From: CAZHHH01 sp052400685
GTDB lineage: Bacteria > Bacteroidota > Bacteroidia > Bacteroidales > Marinilabiliaceae
DNA: 64,000 nucleotides
Reading direction: 5' to 3' (one strand)
NCBI GenBank assembly: GCA_052400685.1
Contig: JBQTGJ010000002.1
Made by a program: the position numbers and the translations under genes. The notes under the pieces are model-generated. The model worked only from the letters and a program-made list of their open reading frames with translations, searched no databases and had not been told where the DNA came from. Below, piece after piece: positions 1-7,679 of the stretch (positions are counted from its first letter, which is position 1; each line of letters begins with the position of its first letter).

Positions 1-402
1 TGCCTGAGCTTTAAGATTGGCAACCACTTTAGCCACGGCCTTATCGATTCCAGCCTTTAATTCCATAGGATTGGCTCCGGCTGTAACATTTTTCAACCCT
101 ACATTTATAATAGACTGTGCTAAAACAGTAGCTGTAGTGGTACCATCACCAGCATCATCGCCGGTTTTTGAAGCCACTTCTTTAACCATCTGAGCACCCA
201 TGTTAGCAAAAGGATCACTCAATTCAATTTCTTTAGCAACTGTCACACCGTCTTTGGTAATATGAGGTGCTCCGAATTTTTTGTCAATGACAACATTCCG
301 ACCTTTAGGTCCCAGTGTTACTTTTACAGCATCAGCCAGCTCATCAACACCTTTCTTAAGCAGATCGCGGGCTTCAATATTAAATTTAATTTCTTTAGCC
401 AT
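1..402 (-). CDS. groEL: Chaperonin GroEL (60 kDa), N-terminal part, cut by the window edge
   Basis: The first 134 codons of the 60 kDa chaperonin, which forms the double-ring folding chamber with GroES in the cytoplasm. The minus-strand translation starts MAKEIKFNIEARDLLKKG and contains the apical ATP-site signatures VTLGPKGRNVV and GDGTTTATVLA, which are diagnostic of GroEL. The reading frame is open to base 1, so the gene is truncated only by the window boundary. The start codon lies 31 bases downstream of the groES stop, the usual groESL operon arrangement. No CIRCE inverted repeat was seen upstream of the operon, so heat-shock control by HrcA is not supported here. Identity is certain; the C-terminal part is outside the window. 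Confidence 0.97.
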   Translation of the reverse strand, partial: MAKEIKFNIEARDLLKKGVDELADAVKVTLGPKGRNVVIDKKFGAPHITKDGVTVAKEIELSDPFANMGAQMVKEVASKTGDDAGDGTTTATVLAQSIINVGLKNVTAGANPMELKAGIDKAVAKVVANLKAQA

Positions 403-433
403 TTCTTAATTCGATTTAAAACCAGTTAATTAA

Positions 434-712
434 TTATGCAATATACAAAATGTCACTCTGCGAAATAAGAAGATAATCTTCTCCATCAACATTTAGCTCG
501 GTGCCTGCATATTTTCCATAAAGCACAGTGTCGCCACTCTTAACTTCCATTGCTTCATCTTTTTTTGCAGCTCCCACCAAAACAACTTCGCCTTTCAATG
601 GTTTTTCCTTAGCCGAATCCGGAATTATAATTCCGCTAGAAGTTTTTTCTTCGGCAGCCTGAGGTTTCACCAAAACCTTACCGGCAAGAATCTTTCCTTT
701 TAAAGTTGACAT
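434..712 (-). CDS. groES: Co-chaperonin GroES (10 kDa)
   Basis: A 92-residue GroES, the heptameric lid of the GroEL chamber. The sequence shows the family pattern: KILAGKVLVKPQAAEEKTSSG at the start, then the mobile-loop region (SSGIIIPDSAKEKP), VVLVGAA, SGDTVLYGKYAGTEL, and the terminal LLISQSDILYI. Length is typical (about 90-97). It is the first gene of the groES-groEL pair. A terminator separates it from secG upstream, so it should be transcribed from its own promoter in the ~250 bp gap at 713-959. Confidence 0.97.
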   Translation of the reverse strand: MSTLKGKILAGKVLVKPQAAEEKTSSGIIIPDSAKEKPLKGEVVLVGAAKKDEAMEVKSGDTVLYGKYAGTELNVDGEDYLLISQSDILYIA

Positions 713-782
713 TTCAATCTATTATTTAATTGTTAAACATTTAATCGATAAATTACATGTCTCCGTATTTCAGAAAACGTGC

Positions 783-813
783 CAAAGTCACGAATGACCA
801 ATTTTCCGACAAT
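783..813 (-). promoter_or_regulatory. Possible Bacteroidota promoter for groESL
   Basis: On the minus strand the region reads ATTG, 19 bases, TGACTTTG. This approximates the Bacteroidota consensus TTTG-N17-21-TAnnTTTG, with one mismatch in the -7 box. It would start transcription about 60 bases before groES. It is weak by sequence alone but is the best match in the gap. Confidence 0.35.
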
Positions 814-897
814 TGAATGACATTTTTTCCTGTTTTTAATACACCACAAACGTCACATCCGAACAGCGCCTTCTCATAATACACCGTAACCCCTGAT

Positions 898-937
898 TTT
901 AAAACAAAAAAAGAGTGTCAGGCAAGCCTGACACTCT
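898..937 (-). terminator. Intrinsic terminator after secG
   Basis: An 11-bp perfect inverted repeat (AGAGTGTCAGG / CCTGACACTCT, 912-922 and 927-937) with a 4-base loop. On the minus strand it is followed by TTTTTTGTTTT. It closes the regulator-lptE-secG operon and isolates groESL. Confidence 0.85.
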
Positions 938-959
938 GACACTTTATAAAAAAATAAAT

Positions 960-1316
960 TTATTCTACAGAATCTTCATTTGAAACAGGTGCTCCAGCGT
1001 CAACAGCAGGCACGTCAAAACCAGGCATTTCAGAAGGCGCTGGTAACATATTCTCAATTTGTTCGTCAATAACAGAATGGTTCCCCATCTGCTCTTTTGG
1101 TAAAGCCAATACAGCCACCAATGATAAAACGAAAATAACGACAGCCAACGTCCATGTGGCTTTCTCAAGAAAATCGGTTGTTTTACGAACACCCATCACC
1201 TGGTTGGATGACGCAAAATTAGATGCCAGGCCACCGCCTTTGGAGTTTTGCACCAAAACGATCAATACCAAAAGGATACTGGCCAAAATCACCAAAACTG
1301 ATACAAATGCGTACAT
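960..1316 (-). CDS. secG: Preprotein translocase subunit SecG
   Basis: A 118-residue SecG, the small auxiliary subunit of the SecYEG inner-membrane translocon. Two hydrophobic segments (about residues 3-22 and 53-72) flank the conserved cytoplasmic loop LVQNSKGGGLASNF with FLEKATW just before the second helix, the hallmark of SecG. The C-terminal tail after the second helix is acidic and proline-rich (PAPSEMPGFDVPAVDAG), which is common in Bacteroidota SecG. It starts 12 bases after the preceding hypothetical gene and is the last gene before the terminator at 898-937. Confidence 0.95.
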   Translation of the reverse strand: MYAFVSVLVILASILLVLIVLVQNSKGGGLASNFASSNQVMGVRKTTDFLEKATWTLAVVIFVLSLVAVLALPKEQMGNHSVIDEQIENMLPAPSEMPGFDVPAVDAGAPVSNEDSVE

Positions 1317-1328
1317 ATTATATTCTTA

Positions 1329-2291
1329 TTACTGATTATTAATTAGTTCTTCCAACTCTTTGATTCGACGTGCAAAGTAAATGTTTTTTTCGGGATATTT
1401 CAAACGCAGACGATTGAATATATCTATTGCTTTCAAAAAATGCTTCTGCCGAATATAAATATTAGCCAGTGTTTCGGTCAATAAATCGTCGTGTTCCTGA
1501 ACACTATTAACCGATATGTCAACATTTACTGGAGGTTCTTTATCGCCAGCCACTGAACGAATACGATGCGAAGTGTTCTTTTTTAAAAAACTGTCTATCA
1601 AATCCATTTTTTTGCCGTCCGGCGCTGATTTTTGTTTTGTTTCTTGTTTTATGACTTCGGGAGCCGGCTGGTATCTTAATACGCTAAGCCATTCAGAAAA
1701 AGAACGTGCATCATTTGCGGTAATAGAGGACTCCGAAGCTGTTAAATGATAGGACGATGGCAGACCCAATTCGTATCCCAACAAATCGCCGCTGGGAAGT
1801 ACAATATTTTCTTCATCCTCCGGCAAACTGGATTCAATAATCTGGCGCTGATTATCATCAGTATTATAACGATCTGAAGAATAATTAAACGTAGTACCGG
1901 ATGGTGTCGTAAACACATCATTTACGTCGAAATAATCAGGCCCGTTCACCCCTACAGGTTGCTCCAAAATATCAGAATCAGGGACAGACACTTCTGATTC
2001 CTGAGAGGTGGCTGTCGTTTCCGGAACCATATTTTCATCTACAGCATCATCCGAAATAACACTCGCGTGAATCAACTCATACAACCGCGCCCTATCTGGT
2101 ACATGAGCTGCTGCCAATTTTAATTCATTATTATACCTGATGTGTCCCAGCATATACAGATTCTTAATCCACAGCATACGGCCTGCCTGAAAAAAAGGGT
2201 ACGCATCCAAAATATCCCGTATCTCATCAAGACTATTCTCATTAAGATGATGGGGTTTATTTACCAGGTCTATAATCTGTTGTCGATTCAT
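1329..2291 (-). CDS. Conserved hypothetical protein with C-terminal TPR-like segment
   Basis: A 320-residue soluble protein with no signal peptide and no named family that I recognise. The N-terminus (about 1-80) is helical with a PFFQAGRMLWIKNLY motif. The middle (about 85-250) is acidic, Ser/Thr-rich and probably disordered. The last 45 residues (LANIYIRQKHFLKAIDIFNRL, then KYPEKN) look like one tetratricopeptide helix pair, and the tail ends in charged helix. It lies 3 bases after lptE and 12 bases before secG, so all are one transcript. From recollection, many Bacteroidota keep an uncharacterised TPR-tailed protein between lptE and secG. A role in envelope assembly is inferred only from this context. 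Confidence 0.7.
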   Translation of the reverse strand: MNRQQIIDLVNKPHHLNENSLDEIRDILDAYPFFQAGRMLWIKNLYMLGHIRYNNELKLAAAHVPDRARLYELIHASVISDDAVDENMVPETTATSQESEVSVPDSDILEQPVGVNGPDYFDVNDVFTTPSGTTFNYSSDRYNTDDNQRQIIESSLPEDEENIVLPSGDLLGYELGLPSSYHLTASESSITANDARSFSEWLSVLRYQPAPEVIKQETKQKSAPDGKKMDLIDSFLKKNTSHRIRSVAGDKEPPVNVDISVNSVQEHDDLLTETLANIYIRQKHFLKAIDIFNRLRLKYPEKNIYFARRIKELEELINNQ

Positions 2292-2294
2292 CTG

Positions 2295-2822
2295 CTACCA
2301 GTCAGAAAACGCTTTATTAAAAATATTCTCGGTTAATTGATCTACAATATCCGTCACCAATTCCGACTCAACGGATGAAATGCTTTGGTCGCTTGCAAAA
2401 TCGGAATACGCCGAAAATGTGGACTCCCAATTGGCACGTGGATCTTTAAAATTGCGATAACGAACTTTTACGGTTATCGTAAGACGAGTTTCGGCCGAAA
2501 GCGCATCGGCCTGAATAGCCATAGGACGAATTTCGTAACCTGTTATTTCACCGGAAAAATCGACATCACCCATGTCATCTTGCAGAATAAGTCGTGACTC
2601 CGAGGTAATCCTGTCTTTCAAACCTTCCGTAAAAGTCTGGCTGAGTATCGGATTAATGACCATTGCTCTGTTTTGAAAATACTGAACCGATGCCGTTTTA
2701 ACATTCTCGGGTACCGAGGAGCCATTCATGGTCATTCTGACGGAACAGCCAGCCACCAATGCGCCAAAAATCATCATCACGAAGATAATTTTACCCCGCC
2801 TGCTTTCAACTTTTAATCCCAT
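2295..2822 (-). CDS. lptE: LptE-family outer-membrane LPS-assembly lipoprotein
   Basis: A 175-residue lipoprotein matching the Bacteroidota LptE family, which plugs the LptD barrel that delivers lipopolysaccharide to the outer leaflet. It has a type II signal with lipobox LVAGC (Cys at about residue 26). It then shows the family pattern: NGSSVPENVKTASVQYFQNRA near the mature N-terminus, LILQDDMGDVDFSGEITGY in the middle, and RYRNFKDPRANWESTFSAY in the second half. The given start overlaps the upstream activator gene by 17 bases. An internal Met (residue 16 or 17) would give a shorter signal without overlap, so the start is uncertain. It works with lpxD/lpxC/lpxA and kdsB products elsewhere in the window. 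Confidence 0.85.
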   Translation of the reverse strand: MGLKVESRRGKIIFVMMIFGALVAGCSVRMTMNGSSVPENVKTASVQYFQNRAMVINPILSQTFTEGLKDRITSESRLILQDDMGDVDFSGEITGYEIRPMAIQADALSAETRLTITVKVRYRNFKDPRANWESTFSAYSDFASDQSISSVESELVTDIVDQLTENIFNKAFSDW

Positions 2823-4059
2823 ATTCTTTTATTTTGCGATAAAGTGTTCTTTCTGATATCCCCAATTCCTGCGCCGCATTTTTACGTTTCCCGCTATGTT
2901 TTCCCAAAGCTTTCTCAATCAATTCAATTTCTTTGTCTTCGAGCGACAACGATTCCTCAACAAACTCCTCGGTATCTTCAATACCATGACTGTGACGAAT
3001 TGAAGGATAAGATGGCGCTGGCGTTGAAGACTGCGGCCTTGGTTTCAAAATCTCGCCATCGCTATGATAAAGATTCTGAATAATCTGCGCATTTTCACCC
3101 TTCAGGTCAAAATTCTCGCCGTGTTGCATCATTTCAAAAACCAGCTTTTTCAAATCGTTCACATCACGTTTCATATCGAACAGCACTTTGTACAATATTT
3201 CGCGCTCGTTGCTAAAATCGGCACCTTTACTCTGCTGCCCGCCACCACTCATCAATGCCGGTAAATTTTCGCCCGCATGTTGCGGCAAATAATTTCGAAG
3301 ATTATCGGCCCCCAGAATACGCTGGCTCTCTATTATAGATATTTGTTCCGTAATATTCTTCAGCTGCCGGATATTACCCGGCCACCGGTATTTTTCAAGT
3401 AATAGACGAGCATCTTCTTCCAGCTTCACAGGTGGCATACGATACCGATCAGCAAAATCAGACGCAAACTTACGAAACAATAAATAAATATCTTCAACCC
3501 TTTCTCGCAATGGGGGAATCGTGATCGGGATGCTATTGAGTCGATAATATAGATCCTCACGAAAATCACCGTTTCCAATGGCTTTGTCCAGATTTACATT
3601 GGTTGCTCCAACAACACGGACATCTGTTTTTATGGATTTGGAGGATCCAACACGGATAAATTCGCCTGTCTCCAATACCCGCAACAAACGAACCTGCGTT
3701 GAAAGTGGCAGTTCCCCTATTTCATCCAAAAAAATGGTACCTCCATTGGCCTCTTCAAAATAACCTTTACGATCGGACAAAGCACCGGTAAAAGAACCTT
3801 TTTCGTGACCAAATAATTCAGAATCGATAGTCCCTTCAGGTATGGCACCACAGTTAACTGCGATATAAGGTCCATGTTTACGGGCACTATGCTGATGAAT
3901 AATTTGCGGGAACACCTCTTTTCCTGTTCCACTTTCTCCGGTAATAAGCACCGACAAATCGGTAGGTGCAACCTGCACCGCCACATCAATGGCTCGATTC
4001 AGGCTGTAGGAGTTACCAATAATTCCAAATCGTTGTTTTATTTGTTGAACGTCTTTCAT
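2806..4059 (-). CDS. Sigma-54 interacting transcriptional activator without receiver domain
   Basis: A 417-residue bacterial enhancer-binding protein. Residues about 10-245 form an intact sigma-54 AAA+ domain: Walker A GESGTGKE (41-48), the sigma-54-contacting loop as GSFTGA (88-93, a common variant of GAFTGA), Walker B GTIFLDE (107-113), and REDLYYRLN with the arginine finger. There is no N-terminal receiver, GAF or PAS domain, so activity is not set by phosphorylation of this protein. A ~125-residue low-complexity linker follows. A Fis-type helix-turn-helix closes the protein (KRKNAAQELGISERTLYRKI). It heads an operon with lptE, a hypothetical gene and secG, which is a recurrent Bacteroidota arrangement. 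Its target genes cannot be read from the sequence. Confidence 0.92.
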   Translation of the reverse strand: MKDVQQIKQRFGIIGNSYSLNRAIDVAVQVAPTDLSVLITGESGTGKEVFPQIIHQHSARKHGPYIAVNCGAIPEGTIDSELFGHEKGSFTGALSDRKGYFEEANGGTIFLDEIGELPLSTQVRLLRVLETGEFIRVGSSKSIKTDVRVVGATNVNLDKAIGNGDFREDLYYRLNSIPITIPPLRERVEDIYLLFRKFASDFADRYRMPPVKLEEDARLLLEKYRWPGNIRQLKNITEQISIIESQRILGADNLRNYLPQHAGENLPALMSGGGQQSKGADFSNEREILYKVLFDMKRDVNDLKKLVFEMMQHGENFDLKGENAQIIQNLYHSDGEILKPRPQSSTPAPSYPSIRHSHGIEDTEEFVEESLSLEDKEIELIEKALGKHSGKRKNAAQELGISERTLYRKIKEYGIKS

Positions 4060-4079
4060 AACGCATTATTAATTAAAGC

Positions 4080-4230
4080 TTACCAGAAAAGGCCACCTTC
4101 TTCGTTATGCTTCTCCTCAAAATGGCCATTTTCCATAATAAACTCCCATTTTTCGGACTTTGCAAGCCTCAAATTTGAACATTTCTTATCAAGCGCTTTA
4201 GCTTTCTTGCTAATACTAATTATAACCAAA
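4080..4230 (-). repeat. Dispersed intergenic repeat, copy A (longest open copy)
   Basis: On the minus strand this region aligns with four other intergenic segments of the window (copies B-E). Shared blocks include AGTATTAGCAAG, GCGCTTGATAAGAAATG, AAGTCCGAAAAATGGGAG and GAGGAGAAGCATAACG. Here one frame is open and reads ...LDKKCSNLRLAKSEKWEF, then IMENGHFEEKHNEEGGLFW and a stop. In the other copies the frame is broken or shifted. It sits between the probable promoter at 4299-4306 and the sigma-54 activator, thus in that gene's 5' leader. A translated small protein is not supported because the only long-frame start would be a TTG lying inside the promoter box. Confidence 0.6.
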
Positions 4231-4298
4231 TGCCTGTTACAAACAGCGCAAAGCCTCAATAAATCTTTCTTTACTGCTAAAATTACAGGCTCAACTGA

Positions 4299-4306
4299 CA
4301 AAGTTA
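4299..4306 (-). promoter_or_regulatory. Bacteroidota -7 box upstream of the sigma-54 activator operon
   Basis: The minus strand reads TAACTTTG, a perfect TAnnTTTG. No good TTTG -33 box lies 17-21 bases upstream. It would give a ~230-base leader that contains repeat copy A. The remaining part of the 4060-4601 gap (4310-4560) shows nothing else I can name. Confidence 0.45.
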
Positions 4307-4566
4307 CAATTTAGATTGAATTATACCTAGAATTTACGAAGGGATAAAATGGCACTTAAAACAGTCCGATATCTAAAGCAACACAAAGTATTGTAAAACA
4401 AACCGACAAAATCTTTTAGGAACCTCAACGAGTCACTTTGTACTTAAAATTAAAGTTTAAATCCTGCCAAAATAAATTGCAACAACCCGCAAATGCAGAC
4501 TACAAAAGAGTGGCCTAAACTTAAAAATGAAACAGAAAACATCACCCTAGTTTATTTTAATTGCTC

Positions 4567-4574
4567 TATCTTTG
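4567..4574 (+). promoter_or_regulatory. Bacteroidota -7 box for kdsB
   Basis: TATCTTTG, a perfect TAnnTTTG, 27 bases before the kdsB start codon, implying a leader of about 20 bases. The -33 region is not a clear match. Confidence 0.55.
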
Positions 4575-4601
4575 AAGTAATAACTACAATTAAGAGCAAT
4601 C

Positions 4602-5363
4602 ATGAACCATACTACAATTCTGGGTATCATACCCGCCCGATATGCCTCCACCCGTTTTCCAGGAAAACCGCTGGTTGATATTGGCGGAAAATCAATGATT
4701 CAAAGAGTCTGTGAACAAGCCCAAAAAGTTCTGAAAAATGTTTACGTCGCCACCGATGACGACCGTATTTATAATGCAGTAACTCAATTTGGCGGCAAGG
4801 CAGTCATGACTTCTCCCCAACATCAGAGTGGAACCGATCGCTGCAATGAGGCGCTTTCAATAATCGAAAAAAAAGAAAACAAAACTTTTGATATCGTCAT
4901 AAATATTCAGGGCGACGAGCCTTTTATCGATCCCGCATTACTCGAAACGTTGGCAGGCTGCTTTAGAAGCTCAGTTACCGAAATCGCGACACTGGTGAAG
5001 CCACTTACAGAGCCTGACGATCTTTGGGATGCCAACAAGCCCAAAGTTATTTTTAACCCCTCGTACGAAGCGCTCTACTTCTCGCGAAGTCCTATTCCTT
5101 ATCTGCGTCAATACCCAAAAGAAGAATGGACCGCCAGATATCGTTACTACCTGCACATTGGGCTGTATGCATACCGCAGCGATATACTCAGAGAAATAAC
5201 CAACTTAAAACCCTCGACCCTTGAAATGGCCGAATCGTTGGAACAACTCAGGTGGCTCGAAAATGGGTACAAAATAGCCGTACGTTTGGCAACCCATAAC
5301 AGCAGCGGGATTGACACACCTGAAGATTTGGCGCGAATGCTAAAAAAAGGTTTGCCCTATTAA
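4602..5363 (+). CDS. kdsB: 3-deoxy-manno-octulosonate cytidylyltransferase (CMP-KDO synthetase)
   Basis: A 253-residue KdsB that activates Kdo with CTP to CMP-Kdo for transfer to lipid A in the cytoplasm. The N-terminus IIPARYASTRFPGKPL is the nucleotide-binding signature of the family. It is followed by VYVATDDDRI, SGTDRCNEA and INIQGDEPFIDP (metal-binding Asp), and later the IGLYAYR block and LEQLRWLENG. Length is typical (about 250). The ATG at 4602 follows a TATCTTTG box closely. It is monocistronic or runs into the tandem repeats and glgB; no terminator was seen between them. It belongs functionally with the lpxD, lpxC-fabZ and lpxA genes at 29.5-32.8 kb. Confidence 0.97.
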   Translation: MNHTTILGIIPARYASTRFPGKPLVDIGGKSMIQRVCEQAQKVLKNVYVATDDDRIYNAVTQFGGKAVMTSPQHQSGTDRCNEALSIIEKKENKTFDIVINIQGDEPFIDPALLETLAGCFRSSVTEIATLVKPLTEPDDLWDANKPKVIFNPSYEALYFSRSPIPYLRQYPKEEWTARYRYYLHIGLYAYRSDILREITNLKPSTLEMAESLEQLRWLENGYKIAVRLATHNSSGIDTPEDLARMLKKGLPY

Positions 5364-5388
5364 CACAACTACCGAAACTCACCATATT

Positions 5389-5669
5389 ATGAAACTAGCC
5401 ATGAGTATTGATTCACACACAGAAGTATGATTATCCTGACGAGTTCCACATGGCAACTGAGAGACAAATTATAAACATATGAAACGAGCCATGATAGGGA
5501 ACTCTCACACAGAGGGATGATTAATTCCGGCGAGTTCCATATGACAACTGAAAAACAAATTATAATCATATGAAACGAACATGAATTTTAGCATTCTAAA
5601 ATACACACAGTAGAATGATTAAAATTCATCGAGAGTTCCATATGACCATTGAAAGATAAATTTAATCAT
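5389..5669 (+). repeat. Three diverged tandem repeats (90, 91, 100 bp) with micro-ORFs, ending at the glgB start
   Basis: Units start at ATG codons 5389, 5479 and 5570; a fourth copy of the CATATGAAA edge is the glgB start itself (5670). Conserved blocks are ATATGAAACGA, CACACAG, ATGATTA, CGAGTTCCAYATG and ACTGARARACAAATTATAA. Units 1 and 2 each hold a 13-codon ORF (MKLAMSIDSHTEV, MKRAMIGNSHTEG). They also hold a second 10-codon ORF (MATERQIINI, MTTEKQIIII) whose TGA overlaps the next unit's ATG in ATGA. Unit 3 has shorter broken versions. It also carries a long hairpin: ATGAATTTTA-g-CATTCTA pairs with TAGAATG-at-TAAAATTCAT around a 12-base loop. This is the whole 306-base gap between kdsB and glgB. 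Confidence 0.85.
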
Positions 5670-7679
5670 ATGAAATTAACCGATTACGATAGCTGGCTGG
5701 CACCCTTTACACTTCAAATAGAACGCCGACATGCACTGTTTCAAAGTCGGCTTAATGAAATAGAATCCCGGTGGGGGTCACTTAAAAAATACAGTACAGC
5801 CCATCAGTATTTTGGACTACATCCGGAATCCGAAGGTTGGGTTTTCAGAGAGTGGGCGCCTAACGCGACACAAATATACCTTGTGGGCGAATTCTCGGGA
5901 TGGCAACCAAAAACGGACTTCCGTCTCAACAGACAAGACCACGATATCTGGGAAATAAGACTTCCCAAAACCATTTTTAAACATGGTGATTTTTACAAAC
6001 TATGGGTTGAATGGAATGGTGGAGGCGCCATGCGAATTCCGGCATACACTCAGAGTGTATCTCAGGACCCTGATACATTATTATTCAGTGCCCGCGTGCA
6101 AGAAACAAAGCCCTTCCAGTGGACCGACCAATCCTTTTCCATCGGTCACGAGCCACCCCTTATTTACGAGGCCCACGTTGGAATGGCTCTCGAAACGCCC
6201 AAAGTAGGCACTTATCGTGAATTTACTGATCAACTATTGCACCGCATAAAAGATGCCGGCTATAACACAGTTCAGCTAATGGCCATACAGGAGCACCCTT
6301 ACTATGGAAGTTTTGGCTATCACGTTAGCAATTTCTTTGCCCCTTCGGCTCGTTTTGGCACCCCGGAAGAACTAAAACACCTTGTTAATACAGCTCATCA
6401 AATGGGACTGGCCGTTATCATGGATCTGGTACATTCACACGCCGTCAAAAATGAGGAAGAAGGCCTCAGTCGTTTCGACGGCTCCTATCATCAATATTTT
6501 CATCAAGGCAGCCGGGGTAATCATCCGGCATGGGACTCACGTTGTTTCGACTATGGCAAAGAGGAAGTCGTCCGGTTCCTGCTATCCAACTGCCGCTACT
6601 GGCTGGAAGAATTTCATTTCGATGGCTTCCGATTCGATGGCGTCACCAGCATGTTATACTTGCATCACGGTCTGGAAAAAGATTTCACCGGTTACAACGA
6701 CTACTTTGACGGACAAGAAGATTTAGATGCTATCACCTACCTCACCCTGGCCAACCAGCTCATCCACCAGATAAAACCAAATGCATTATCCATCGCCGAA
6801 GAAATGAGTGGTTACCCGGGACTGACGGCTAAACCCGAAGAACAAGGTCTGGGTTTCGACTACCGTTTATCGATGGGCGTACCAGACTACTGGATAAAAC
6901 TGATTAAAGAGTACAGTGACGAAAAATGGAATGTTGGACAGCTGTATCATGAAATAACCCAACACCGGCCCGAAGAAAAAGTAATTGCCTATGCCGAATC
7001 GCATGATCAGGCACTGGTAGGCGATAAAACCATTTTCTTTCGACTGGCCGACAAAGAGATCTACGATTTCATGAGCAAAAGTCAACCCAGTCTTATTATC
7101 GATCGCGCCATTGCGTTGCATAAAATGATAAGACTGCTAACTCTGTCAGGCGCCTATGGCGGCTACCTTAATTTCATGGGTAATGAATTCGGTCATCCCG
7201 AATGGATTGATTTTCCCCGACAAGGCAACAATTGGTCATACCAACACGCCCGACGCCAATGGAGTCTTGTAGATGACACCCGACTAAAATTTAAATGGCT
7301 GGGCGATTTTGACCAAAGCATGATTGAACTGGCTAAAAGCCATCGGTTACTTTCAATTCCTGAAATATATCTTAAATGGGACAATCAAAACGACCAGGTG
7401 TTAGCATTTGAAAGAGATGACTTGTTATTCGTCTTTAACTTTAACGCCACCCAATCGTTTACAGGGTACGGCATCCCGGTGGCTGCCGGAAAATTCAAAC
7501 TACGTCTGTCCACCGACGACCCGCTTTTTGGCGGATTTAACCGCATTGACACAAACATTTGCTACTATTCGCAAGCCATACCTCTTCAACCCAATCAACA
7601 TCAAATAATGCTTTATATTCCGGCACGCACGGCTCTCGTTTTCGAAAGACAAAAAATTAAACGCGTGCACGACGTCTGA
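5670..7679 (+). CDS. glgB: 1,4-alpha-glucan branching enzyme (GH13)
   Basis: A 669-residue branching enzyme of the eukaryote-like subgroup, which creates alpha-1,6 branches in glycogen. Residues about 45-150 form the CBM48 domain (FGLHPESEGWVFREWAPNA, then VGEFSGW). The GH13 barrel follows, with region I DLVHSHAV, region II GFRFDGVTSM (nucleophile Asp about 323), region III AEEMSG (acid/base Glu about 377) and region IV ESHDQALVGD (Asp about 446). A C-terminal beta domain ends the protein. The ATG at 5670 is chosen over an in-frame TTG at 5649, because it matches the repeated CATATGAAA context and the natural N-terminus MKLTDYDSW. The rest of glycogen metabolism lies 10 kb downstream. Confidence 0.96.
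   Translation: MKLTDYDSWLAPFTLQIERRHALFQSRLNEIESRWGSLKKYSTAHQYFGLHPESEGWVFREWAPNATQIYLVGEFSGWQPKTDFRLNRQDHDIWEIRLPKTIFKHGDFYKLWVEWNGGGAMRIPAYTQSVSQDPDTLLFSARVQETKPFQWTDQSFSIGHEPPLIYEAHVGMALETPKVGTYREFTDQLLHRIKDAGYNTVQLMAIQEHPYYGSFGYHVSNFFAPSARFGTPEELKHLVNTAHQMGLAVIMDLVHSHAVKNEEEGLSRFDGSYHQYFHQGSRGNHPAWDSRCFDYGKEEVVRFLLSNCRYWLEEFHFDGFRFDGVTSMLYLHHGLEKDFTGYNDYFDGQEDLDAITYLTLANQLIHQIKPNALSIAEEMSGYPGLTAKPEEQGLGFDYRLSMGVPDYWIKLIKEYSDEKWNVGQLYHEITQHRPEEKVIAYAESHDQALVGDKTIFFRLADKEIYDFMSKSQPSLIIDRAIALHKMIRLLTLSGAYGGYLNFMGNEFGHPEWIDFPRQGNNWSYQHARRQWSLVDDTRLKFKWLGDFDQSMIELAKSHRLLSIPEIYLKWDNQNDQVLAFERDDLLFVFNFNATQSFTGYGIPVAAGKFKLRLSTDDPLFGGFNRIDTNICYYSQAIPLQPNQHQIMLYIPARTALVFERQKIKRVHDV

Noticed and set aside
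713..959. CIRCE/HrcA operator before groESL
   Set aside because: No TTAGCACTC-N9-GAGTGCTAA-like inverted repeat was found.
4080..4301. A 73-codon minus-strand frame upstream of the sigma-54 activator
   Set aside because: Its start would be TTG inside the likely promoter, and four related segments have broken frames; it is treated as repeat copy A rather than a gene.
5387..5569. A 60-codon minus-strand frame across the tandem repeats with an internal 30-residue repetition
   Set aside because: The periodicity follows from the 90-bp DNA repeat; no promoter or homology supports translation on this strand.
5389..5669. Possible CRISPR array
   Set aside because: Units are diverged along their whole length, there is no alternation of constant repeat and unique spacer, and no cas gene is nearby.
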